Assembly: GCA_010909165.1 (NCBI GenBank)
Contig: MU008162.1
Span: 2,108,001 to 2,172,000 of the forward strand
Length of the DNA: 64,000 nt
DNA from: Anthoceros angustus
Taxonomy: Eukaryota; Streptophyta; Anthocerotopsida; Anthocerotales; Anthocerotaceae
Direction of reading: 5' to 3'
The notes beneath the pieces were generated by a model. It was not told the DNA's origin, ran no database searches, and saw only the letters and a list, made by a program, of their open reading frames with translations. Below, piece after piece: positions 10,541 through 20,400 of the stretch. Both the position numbers and the translations under genes were made by a program. Positions within the stretch are counted from its first letter, which is position 1; each line of letters begins with the position of its first letter.

Positions 10541-10691
10541 GGTTTATCCCCATGTCATTGTATTCAATCCACGTCGTATACATGTGTATACATAGGTAGT
10601 CGTTGAAACGTATGAGAGTTAGGAGTCATCCTGGCAAGTTTGTTCAGTTGGGTGCCAGCCGAAAGGCCAGCCTGGTGCTAACCTTCGAAGC

Positions 10692-12587
10692 ATGCACCGG
10701 GCTATCTCCTCCTACGTGCGGGGCTCTGTACGTCGAAGGCTATTCTGCACACTGGCACAAGGTATTGCGCAGTTTGATTTCTTGCTTGCTTCTGGCCAAT
10801 GTCACTTCTTACACCACTTGGTGCATGCTGGTTTCTGTAGCTACAGCAAACATGTCAAATCGTGATGCTGGATTACTGTTAGCTTGAAGCTTGCTGTGAT
10901 GATCGAATTGTAACAGCAGGACCAGATGGTGAAAGCACGAGAGATGGAGCCCCGATTTTTATCGGTCGCACGGACAAGGCAGGACGAGGATTGTTTGCCA
11001 CCCGGGATCTAGCTGCGTCGCATTTGATTCACTCTTTAGACCCTATTCTTGCTCATCCCAGTCTGGAAGCACTTAGGAAGGTCTGGTACTTGAGGAACTT
11101 TGCTGGTGGCCTGGAGAAGTAGTCTCTTTGTCGTTCCTTATGCGTCCTGGCCTTGATGTTCCTTGCTGGAAAATGGCAGGTTTGCTATTTTTGTTTGCGG
11201 CATGGGAGTGGTGAGAGGCCGTTGAAACCATTTTCAGAGTTGCTGGGATTGGTTGACAGGACGGTGAAGCATGTGGGAACACATGAAGGCCGATCCATGG
11301 ACGAGGTTGCTACCTTCTGCAGCCGAGAGTGTGCAATGGCTGCAAAGGTATCCCTTGCTTGTTGCCCAGGAGTTTGACATGGTAGAAATTGAGCTTCGTC
11401 CTAATAGTGCTCAAGCTGTGACAAATGTGCCAGGGCTTCTTTTCTGTCGAGAGGAGAGCTAACTGGTCGAACTTGTTAGAGCACTGCAGGTATTCAGTTG
11501 TGAGAATTCTGTGTAGGTCTAGGTGACTGCGATTCTTTTCTAAGTGGCTTGGCCTGTGGCAGTGAACATCAGTTGAAGTTCCCACTGATGGGAAGGCGAC
11601 TGGCTTGCATGGTTGTGTCGAAGGAGGTTTCTCCGGATGTGCTGAACATGTTGTGTTATGCTAGACTCCCGCATGGCATACCTCAGTCGGTAAGCAGCCT
11701 CACCCGCATACCTTCGTTATGTCATGCCTTAAGTTGCAATCGGTGTGTGTTTCTGTGCTGTTTAAGACTTCATGCTTTCAGTGCAGAGGCTTATTCTGTT
11801 TCGGCCGCTGTTTGGCCGCAGTGGCAGCATGAAAGTCAACTGCTGCGTGGAGCTTTATCTGCTGCAGGCTTTTCTGAAGCTGTCAGCTGTATCCCTTGAA
11901 TGCAGTTTGCATTGTGAAGAGTTTTACAGCTCGTGGGACGACGGAATACTGGAACTGCTTGTGCATCCTTAATGGGATGCAGTCTTGACAGATGAGTGGT
12001 ATGCTGGCATTGTCTCACGACTGCATCTGAACTGTTTCCGGGTGGAACCCCTACATGCCACTGACCTATCACTGGAAGAAGCCGCTGCAGCATCCATAAT
12101 GCGAGACGGTGGGGTTGGGTCTGCAGTTTACCTCTTGCCCTCACTCTATAATCACGACTGTGGTAGGCCTTATAACCTCGTACCAAGCTCTCTGTTTCAA
12201 CATTTTATAAAGCCTCTTCGTTTCTCTCCTATCCATTTTCACTTTGACCGTTAACTGCTGCTTCCACTTTGTGCAGAGCCCAATGTCAATGTCACGTGGA
12301 TAGACAACGCTACAGCACACTTCCAAACTGTATGTCCAGTCAAAGCAGGTATCCATGGTCTGTTGTTCAAGGATGTCAGAGACTCCTGCTTCTGCTCTGT
12401 AGTAGGAACCAGAGATGTTGCGATACCGTTGATCATGTTCAGAGACATTTCTGCCATCTCAGGCGAGGAACTACGCATCTGCTACATGGACGCAAGCTGG
12501 TCGCATGATGCGCGTCAACACTTTCTGTTCGAATCATACGGTTTTATCTGCGAGTGCTCCCGTTGTTTGCGGGGAGATGATTTATGA
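10692..12587 (+). CDS. ATXR4-like: SET-domain protein, ATXR4-like (SMYD-type)
   Basis: Predicted protein lysine methyltransferase of the plant ATXR4/SDG38 group. Exons placed by signal and phase: 10692-10761, 10920-11080, 11180-11347, 11434-11489, 11573-11699, 11822-11888, 11993-12172, 12277-12329 (or to 12346), and a last exon ending at the TGA at 12585-12587. Exons 1-8 join in phase with GT/AG sites. Visible blocks are: an Arg-rich, acid-free N-terminus (MHRAISSYVRGSVRRRLF), typical of mitochondrial targeting; the SET start GRTDKAGRGLFATRDLAA; a zinc-binding VCYFCLRH ... FCSRECAMAAK; EHQLKFPLMGRRLACMVVS; FLTDEWYAGIVSRLHLNCFR; the SET core LLPSLYNHDCEPNVNVTWID; GEELRICYMDASW; and the post-SET CECSRC. 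NHxCxPN and the GEEL/Y residues of the cofactor site are intact. The exon 8/9 junction is the one unresolved join (exon 9 begins near 12407 or 12465). Substrate unknown. Confidence 0.85.
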
Positions 12588-12975
12588 TTTCAAATAATTA
12601 CACATCCCATCAAGGATGACCCAGTTACTTCACAGTACAAACTGGAAGTTCTGTGCAACCTAGAGAGGTGCACTCTCGCCTCTCCCCCGATCGTTTCGCA
12701 TGGTTTGCTTCTCGCTTGGGCTGGCATTGCTGTATTTCTTATGCATTGTGGCTTGCAATGCTTAATCTGGCCGTAGCTTCGCTTCCCTTTATTTGGATAG
12801 CGTAGAATACATTATCACATGCCAAGCTTGAAACCTGTTTTCGCTTCCGTGAATGAGGTGGTGAGCACATCGACATGGTCGTAGACCAAGAACCATCAGA
12901 AGACGTGCTTACAACGGCATGCCTGCACCTCAAGGGCTTTCAGCAGGAAGTTGAAAAATATGGAAAGGTACATGA
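12588..12975 (+). other. Possible C-terminal exons or 3' UTR of the SET gene
   Basis: Past the stop, two short segments read like protein: THPIKDDPVTSQYKLEVLCN at about 12601-12660, and DQEPSEDVLTTACLHLKGFQ then QEVEKYGK at about 12890-12968, ending in AAG before GTACAT (a possible donor). They could belong to an extended isoform that skips the TGA at 12585, or be 3' UTR. The known family ends shortly after the CxCxxC motif, which favours UTR. Confidence 0.25.
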
Positions 12976-13135
12976 TAGGTGAAAATATTCAAATTACAAA
13001 TCAAAAACACAATAATCCGATTCCAGCGTCACTCGCTCAGCAGCAGCGGAAGACGCGCTAGCGCATCTATTATACAAGGGAAACAGATAAAACTCCAGTC
13101 TGTGAACTCGACAAATGGAGAAGGAGCGAGCCCAC

Positions 13136-14249
13136 TTAAGCGCCGGGGGTGAAGTTGGTGGCGTAGGCCCAGGCGTTGTTGACGGTGGGGTCGGCCAAGT
13201 GATCAGACAGGTTCTCGATGGGGCCCTTGCCGGTGACAATGGCCTGGAAGTAGAAGCCGAACATTGAGAACATGGCGAGTCTGCCATTCTTGAGCTCCTT
13301 CACCTTCAACTCAGCGAAGGTGTCGGGGTCGTCAGCCAGACCCAAGGGGTCGAACGACCCGCCGGGGTACAGGGGGTCGGACACCTCGCCCAACGGTCCT
13401 CCGGCCACACGGTAGGCCTCCACGGCTCCCATGAGAATCACCTGGGAGGCCCAGATGGCCAGGATGCTCTGCGCGTGGATGAGGCTGGGGTTGCCGAGGT
13501 AGTCCAGGCCTCCCTCAGAGAAGATCTGCGAGCCGGCCTTGAACCACACCGACTCCCCGAAGCTCACGCCGTTCTTGGCCAGCAGCTCGGGTGTAACGCA
13601 CCCGAGAGTTCCAAGCATGGCCCAGCGGGCATGGATCACCTCCAGCTCCCGGTTCTTGGCGAAAGTCTCGGGGTCCGCGGACAGGCCCGCGCTGTCCCAG
13701 CCGTAGTCGCCGGGGAATTCTCCCTTCAGGTATGAGGGAGTGTCGGCGGAGAAGGGGCCGAGCCACTTGGGACGGTCAGGGCCGTACCTGAACGCAGCAA
13801 CATCATCAACAACCTGATATCAGCAAGGTGCGGTAAGCTTCTACACTTCCCTCCACATTTCAATCCAGCTTAGACACGGGGAAATTCGGAATGCATCCTC
13901 GTAATTCCGATCCCGAATACAACGAGGGATCTGCTGTGCATCCTCCAGACTACAATCCAGGTTAGAAAGAGGAGGATTTTGCTGTGCATTCTGAACTCGT
14001 CGAGATTTCAACCCGGCAGCTTAGGAACACGAGGGATTTGCTTTCCATTCCATTGCAGGCAATTTGCATCAAGAATTGCAGGGAGTGATGGAAAGAAGGA
14101 TACCAGATGCTGGATGGCGCGGATGCGGTCTTCCTCATCTGAAGCTTGGAGTCGCTGCTGCCCGCAGCGCTGAGGATCTCGCTGCGCTGGCGGAAGACGC
14201 TCTGCCCGGCCAGGGCAGCGCTGGAGGCGCATGCTGTGGCGGCCGCCAT
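13136..14249 (-). CDS. Lhcb: LHCII chlorophyll a/b-binding protein, copy 1
   Basis: Major light-harvesting complex II protein of the thylakoid, binding chlorophyll a/b and carotenoids for photosystem II. Exon 1 is 14249-14104 and exon 2 is 13787-13136. The intron (GTATCC...CAG) splits the Trp codon of SSIWYGPDRP, and the phases match. The product is 265 residues, the usual length. The N-terminus ([19 protein letters not shown]) is a chloroplast transit peptide. RKTASAP matches the Thr phosphorylated in state transitions, and WYGPDRP is the LHCII trimerisation motif. Helix [14 protein letters not shown] and helix [21 protein letters not shown] carry the Glu/Arg pairs that ligate chlorophyll. 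The end [11 protein letters not shown] is typical of Lhcb1/Lhcb2. The protein is nearly identical to copy 2 (IFSEGG here, IFAEGG there). Exon 1 and exon 2 lengths are identical in the two genes. Confidence 0.95.
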
Positions 14250-14392
14250 GGCTAGCGCTGCGGAGCTGGTCGGGCAGGGGAAGAGCGGGGTGTGCGAGGG
14301 AGATGGTGAGGGGCGGGAGCTGCGGACGATTCTGGCAAGGCAAATGCGACTGCTTTGTAGAGGCGCCGGGGCTTGGGGAGCAGCAGGGCAAC

Positions 14393-14460
14393 ATTGGACC
14401 CGGCCTATAGGGGTCTCGCACCGGATGCCGTGGGATCGTGCTATCCCAATTGGATAACGC
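14393..14460 (-). promoter_or_regulatory. Conserved LHCII promoter block, copy 1
   Basis: On the minus strand CCTATAGGCCGGGTCCAAT, followed by TTGCCCTGCTGCTCC, is shared with copy 2 (45380-45398) at nearly the same distance from the ATG (about 162 versus 164 bases). Just upstream is CGTTATCCAATTGGGATAGC, combining CCAAT with GATA/TTATCC (I-box-type) cores known from light-regulated LHC promoters. CTATAGG is a possible TATA element. Confidence 0.55.
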
Positions 14461-14880
14461 GTCAGCTGATGCCAGGAGTAAAATTTATCGCTTCCCCTTC
14501 TCCGTTTACACATAACACCTCGCTTCGACCACTCCCCACCACATCATAGGTATGTACATTCATCACCGTAATAAAATGAAAAAGTAGACTGCAACAACAG
14601 CCGAGTGTCGTCCTTTACCATTAACCAAATAGGTAGTGCTTTCTCACGGTTGAACTCGCAATGGGGAGTCCGCGAGCCAAATAAATAGGACGGATATTGT
14701 ACCTACATATATCTCTATTAAATTATTTATTTAAGATAATATTATATAATCACAGACTTGTCTTTGAACCAATACGATATGCTCATGAGACTTATACCTC
14801 GGTGCAAGCCTACTTGCAACTTTGATTACACATTTTGTGAAACCTGGCACCTTATAGTAGGAATATTCTATGTGGGTGAT
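14460..14880. other. No gene recognised
   Basis: Upstream of LHCII copy 1. AT-rich towards 14750, with no coding or repeat signal seen. Confidence 0.5.
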
Positions 14881-14884
14881 AAAG

Positions 14885-15480
14885 GTTATGCTTGATCATC
14901 ACAAGCAAGCAAGGATGCTACTGCCATATAAAAGTTATGAAGGCTATGCTTGACCATCAAAAGCAAGGATGTTATCTTCATGTAAAAGTTATGAAGGCTA
15001 GATTTGACCATCAAAAGCAAGGATGTTATCTTCATGTAAAAGTTATGAAGGCTAGATTTGACCATCAAAAGCAAGGATGTTATCTTTATGGAAAAGTGAT
15101 GAAAGTTAGGCTTGGACCATGAAAAGCAAGAAAATTATTATCATCATTTTAAAAGTTATGAAGGTCAGGCTTGACCATCAAAAGCAAGGATCTTATCATC
15201 ATGATTGTAATAATGAGGAAGGTTAGACTCGACCCTAAAAAACAAGGACGCTATCATCATGATTGTAGAAGGTACATAAAAATCAAGGATGCTATCATCA
15301 TAATTGTAAAAGGTATGATAGTTAGGCTAGATCATAGAAAGCAAGGATACTATCATCATAAATATAAAACTTAGGAAGGTTGGGCTCCACCATCAACAAC
15401 AAGGATGTTATCATCATGATTGTAAAAGTTAAGAAAAGTTAGGAAGGTTAGATTTGACCATCAAAAACAAGGATGTTACA
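14885..15480. repeat. 54-bp minisatellite
   Basis: Unit TGACCATCAAAAGCAAGGAT plus about 34 bases, starting at 14951, 15005 and 15059 (exact 54-bp period) and continuing with more divergence to 15480. Because 54 is a multiple of 3 it creates artificial repetitive open frames on both strands. Confidence 0.85.
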
Positions 15481-15483
15481 CTA

Positions 15484-15775
15484 GAGTCTTAAGTGTGATA
15501 GAAGACTCCTAAGCTTAGCTTTTTCGTTTATGATAGGCAGATGTTTTTTAATGTCTCTTAGAAAGAGTGCTAGCTTTGAAGCATATAGGTAGAGAAGTAG
15601 TAAAAAATATTTTTAGTAAAATCTATCAATTAAAATTTTTTTTCTTATTTTTTGGGAATATTTAAATTTTAAAATAGTTTTTTACTTTTCAAATTAGAAA
15701 ATCTAATTGGGACACCTCTCTTATTGGGACCTCTAAAGCCACTCCCATATAGTCCCAACTAGAGAAGGCCGATTG
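15484..15775 (-). mobile_element. Pogo/mariner-like MITE, truncated copy
   Basis: Reverse-oriented relative of the elements at 26795 and 34494. It shares the complement of AGCTTAAGAGTCTTCAATCA and TTAGTAAAA..., and ends AGTCCCAACTAGAGAAGG CCGATTG followed by TA. The other terminal inverted repeat is missing. Confidence 0.65.
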
Positions 15776-15834
15776 TATAAGTTAGACAGGGTACTATGAT
15801 CAAAGAAAGCAAGGATACTTGGAAAGCAAGGAAT

Positions 15835-16016
15835 AGTGGTAGTATTGTCCACTTGGACGGGATTTGCCTATCATGGGACTGGGTACTTAACAACTTGTAC
15901 CATGATGTGTCTAAACTACTTGCACACGGGCATCCACTCCCATCAGGCACCCCATGTAAGTACCGATGGAAGCACAGAATGCTTAATAACGGCGTTCTTA
16001 TAAATGTGTGTAGGCC
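15835..16016 (-). mobile_element. LINE 3'-end fragment
   Basis: Parallels 10370-10540 for about 180 bases (GGTACTTAACAACTTGTACC, then GCATCCACTCCC, AAGTACCGATGGAAGC and CGTTCTTATAAATGTGTG). Both copies stop at the same GTGTG point. Confidence 0.55.
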
Positions 16017-16019
16017 AAA

Positions 16020-16795
16020 ATGGACCACACGTGCCCTCACGGACAGGACTTGGGGAACGGGACGGCACGGTGAGGAAGACGCGCGTTGTTGGGCATGGGG
16101 CATGTTGCATGCATGTGGATGTCCAATTGAATGCCAAACCCACGGATGTTCCGTCTCCGTGACGACGTGGCCATACCGGCCGTACTCTTACTCTTCTAGT
16201 ATCGATGCGTGCAGGCGCTCGAGGAAGCCGCATTACGTATATCGAAGATTGTCGAACGCAGAAGCACGTTAACTACTGTATGCCGGGTCTTCACTCTTGA
16301 TACAACGGGTAATAACAGAACAGCAAACTTTTTTTTGTCGCGACGAAATCGAGGACTTCGTAAATATGTAGGTATCACGTTTACAAGCGAAGCCTCCCGC
16401 GAGCAGAAACCAGAGAAACCTAACACATGGAGATGAGGAGAGCAACTCCAGAAACAAACAGAGCACATGCCTCTGTGCCAGCCACAACAACAGACAGCAA
16501 TCTTGATGCACTATGAGGAATACCAAACCAGCCGCTTGGAAGCAAAATCCATGGAGCAATACGATGCTTCAGAAAAACCAGAGACAGTTGAGAACACTTA
16601 GAACATAAAAACCCTGACGTGAACCAGTCTGATAAACTTCCAAAGGACCGGCCACCATTGCCGGACTACGTGCAATGGACAATTAACTATACCGTTGACG
16701 GGTTGGGATCATTGCTGGGGCCCCGCCCCGGTGCTGAGATCATTGCCAGACTACTGCCGCTGACATCCTTTTTCGAATTACTTTGGGTCCCCTGG
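16020..16795. other. No gene recognised
   Basis: Spacer between the LINE fragment and the U2 gene. No family recognised on either strand. Confidence 0.5.
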
Positions 16796-16799
16796 CGGG

Positions 16800-17000
16800 G
16801 GGTGGGGTGCGCCAGGCAATGGAAGTAGTGCAATACCAGAGCGACGCGCGTGGAGCCGAGGTAGCAAGCTACCTCATATGGCTCCACCCCCTGAAAGAAA
16901 TAAGATTAATATCATGTGGGCCGATGACCCACGTATCAGATATTAAACTGATAAGAACAGATACTACACTTGATCTTAGCCAAAAGGCCGAGAAAGGTAT
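16800..17000 (-). ncRNA. U2: U2 spliceosomal snRNA
   Basis: On the minus strand from 17000 the sequence runs ATACCTTTCTCGGCCTTTTG, then GCTAAGATCAAGTGTAGTAT and CTGTTCTTATCAGTTTAATA, the near-invariant 5' third of U2 including the GUAGUA that pairs with the intron branch point. Next is stem-loop II (GATACGTGGGTCATCGGCCC), an Sm-like region (AATCTTATTTCTTTCAG), stem-loop III (TGGAGCC ... GGCTCCA with inner GAGGTAGC/GCTACCTC) and stem-loop IV material (GGTATTGCACTACTTCC). The length of about 200 fits plant U2. The 3' boundary is approximate. The Sm site is interrupted by a C (ATTTCTTT), and I do not find the canonical plant upstream element (RTCCCACATCG) in the ~100 bases above 17000, so this could be a silent copy. 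Confidence 0.9.
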
Positions 17001-17475
17001 ACTTCATAGTCGTCTGCACCGACTACTTCTATCGTCCAGGAGGCGCCTTATGTTCCTCACTCAATATGGGTTATATATCTATGAACTTGAAGCGAACCAA
17101 GGAGACCAACAAATTCTGCCATCTGTGAACTTTTCTCTCTTCTTCTTCTTCTTCTCCCACTTGAACCAGTCATGATTTGATCCCGTTCAAGAAGCTGTTT
17201 ACGAACACGGTTGTCAGCTCCTCGTCCTGGTGGTATCCCTTTGAACGCCGCTACAGAGTTTGTTCCAAAGTTTGGGACACTCTCTTGGTGGACAAAGCCT
17301 GGCCAGCATAAACTCAGATATGTTTCCCGGATGCGTATTCAGATCAAGAGAAACCACTCGTGATGACAGGCACGATGCTCTGAGCGTCCGATGACACATG
17401 TATTGCCTGACCAACAAGAAGGCCTCGGAGAAAGGCTTGAGTGGAAGCACAGTTGTGGTGTGACCTGCGTCGACC
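17001..17475. other. Intergenic: U2 upstream region / PPR leader
   Basis: Contains a TATATA-type stretch (GGGTTATATATCTATG, about 17068) usable in either direction and a pyrimidine run (CTTCTTCTTCTTCTCCC). Nothing coding. Confidence 0.4.
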
Positions 17476-20400
17476 TTGCATCCGCCGACTGACCCAGCCT
17501 GCCATGGCTGTCTGGAGTGTATTAATCTGCCTCCTCGGAAGAGCTCCTGCTCACCTGACTTTAAGGAGCCCACCGAGTTGGAGGACCTTGGCAAGAAAGC
17601 CAGCTCCTCCAAGAGAATGTCCGGCTGGAGACGAATCTTCCAGCGACGGTGGTGGGCACGGCCCCACGAGGGTGTCAGGCTGAACGACTTGTACGAGCCA
17701 ACAGGAGCGGATGTGCCGGTTGCTGCTGTTGGTAGGGAGATGGGTGAAACCGTGAGGAAGCTATGTCATGAGGGCCATGTCCACGAGGCTGTTGAGGCTT
17801 TGGGAGTTCTGGTGGAGGCAGAATTTTGTATATCCAAATCTCTCCTGTATGCTGTTCTGAAGAAATGTGTAGCCGAGAAGGATCTTGTTTTGGGTCGCCG
17901 CGTCCATGCCTTGATGGTCAAACAGGGGTATCAGTCGGACACGTTCCTGGGCACCCATATCCTGCGGATGTATTGTTCGCATGGCAGGTTGCAAGACGCG
18001 ATGGATGTGCTGGCACTGGTAGCAAAACCAGATGCCTTCATGTGGTGTGCCATAATTTCTGCGCATGTCAGACATGGGCAAGGCAAGGTCGCTATAGAGC
18101 TGTATCATCGGATGCGCAGTTCAAATGTGAAGGCAGATGGCCATGTGTTTGCGGCAGCCCTTCAGGCTTGTGCAAGGGGATCAGACTTCAAAACTGGGCA
18201 GCAGGTCCATGCTGATGTGTTGGCCAACGGTGTTGAGTCTGATTCGTTCGTTTGTAGTTGCTTGGTGGACATGTATGCAAAGTGTGGTAGCTTACAGCAT
18301 GCCCAGGTTCTGTTTGATGGACTTGAGCAAAAGAATGTGGTGACGTGGAATACCATGATAGCAGGATATTCTCAGCAGGGCAAGGGACAGGAAGCCCTTC
18401 GTCTCCATAAGGCTATGCAAGATGACGGCATGGTCACACCTGACTCTGTGACATTTGTGTGCCTTCTGCAGGCATGTGCAAGTGTGGGCTCCCCAGCTTT
18501 GGAGAAGGGGAAGGAGCTTCATGCACAAGTAAAAGAACAAGGACGTGAAACTGATTTATTTGTAGCAAACAGTTTGGTGAACATGTACGCAAAGTGTGGC
18601 AGCTTGCACGAGGCTCGTGGTGTTTTTGACGTACTTGGTCAAAAGGATGTGGTGACATGGAATGCCATGATAGCAGCATATTCTCGTCAGGGCATGGCCC
18701 TCGAAGCCCTTCATCTGTACACAGTGATGCAAGAGACTGGCATCAGCGTACCTAATTCTGTTACATTTGTGTGTCTGCTGCAAGCATGTGCAAGTCTCGG
18801 CTTGACAGGTTTGGGGAAGGGACAGCAGCTTCATGCACAAATCAGAGAACGAAGACTTGATTCTGATGGGTTGGTTGCCAACGGTTTGGTAGACATGTAT
18901 GCAAAGTGTGGCAGCTTGGAAGCCGCCCAGAGAGTGTTTGACGCACTTGGTCACAAAGATGTGGTGAAGTGGAATACCATGATAGCAGGATATTCCCACC
19001 AGGGAATGGGCCAGGAAGCCCTTCATCTCTACAGTGCTATGCAAGAAGAAGGCATGGTTGTACCCGATTCAGTGACATTTGTGTGTCTCCTTCAGGCATG
19101 TGCAAGCATGGGCCGCCCAGCTTTGGAGAAGGGGAAGCATCTTCATGCACAAATTGAAGAGCAAGGACATGAAACAGTTGTAGCTGTGGCCAATAGTTTG
19201 GTGAATATGTATGCAAAGTGTGGCAGCTTGGAAGATGCACACAGAGTGTTTGATGAACTAGTTCACAAGAATGTGGTGACGTGGAATGCCATGATAGCAG
19301 GCTATTCCCAGCAGGGCATGGGCCACGAAGCCCTTGTACTCTATAGGGCTATGCAGGATGAAGTCATCACGGCACCCGATTCTGTGACATTTGTATGTCT
19401 TCTGCAGGCGTGTGCAAGCGTGGGCCACTCAGCTTTGGAGAACGGGAAGGAGCTTCATGCGCAAATTAGAGAAGGTGGACATCAAACTGACGTGTCTGTA
19501 GCCAACAGTTTAGTGAACATGTATGCAAAGTGCGGCAGCGTGCAGGATGCTGAGAGAGTGTTTAATGGACTTAGTCAAAAGAATGTGGTGACCTGGAATG
19601 CCATGATAGCGGGGTGTTCCCAGCAGGGCAAGGGTCAGGAAGCCCTTCATCTCTACAGTATGATGCAAGAAGAGGGTCTGGCGCAACCCAATTCTGTGAC
19701 ATTTGTGTGCCTCCTGCAGTCTTGTGCAAGTGTGGGGACCCTAGCTTTGGAGAAGGGAAAGCAGCTTCATAAGGAAATCAGAGAACAAGGACATGAGGCT
19801 GATGTGTTTGTAGCCAACAGTTTGGTGAACATGTATGCGAAGTGTGGCAGCCTAGAAGATGCGCAGAGGGTGTTTGATGACCTTAGTCAAAAGGATGTGG
19901 TGACTTGGACTGCTCTAATTGCAGGGTATTCCCAACAGGAAAGGGGCCAGGAAGCCCTTGATCTGTACAGTGCTATGCAAGAACGCGGCACTGCTGCACC
20001 CAATTCTCTCACATTTGCGCACCTCCTGCAGGCATGTGCAACTGTGGGCACCCCAGCATTAGAGATGGGGAAGCAGCTTCATGTGCAGATTAGGGAACAG
20101 GGATACCAAGCTGAGATGTTTGTAGCCAACAGTTTGGTGAATATGTATGCAAAATGTGGGAGCTTAGACGATGCACAGAGTGTATTTGACGGACTTGGTG
20201 AAAAAGATGTTGTGACTTGGACTTCTCTAATCTCAGGGTATTCCCAGCAGGGCATGGGGCAGGAAGCCCTTCGCCTTTACAGTGCCATGCAAGAAATTGG
20301 CATCGCTGTACCAAACAGTGTGACATTTGTGTGCCTTCTCCATGCATGTGCGAATGTTGCAGCGTTGCATCTTGGAAGGCAACTACATGCACAGATTGAA

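Noticed and set aside
11772-11972. 66-codon ORF as a SET-gene exon with nonsense at 11970
   Set aside because: A phase-consistent splice from 11888 to 11993 gives FLTDEWY, matching the ATXR4 family (FLTKQWY) without needing that segment.
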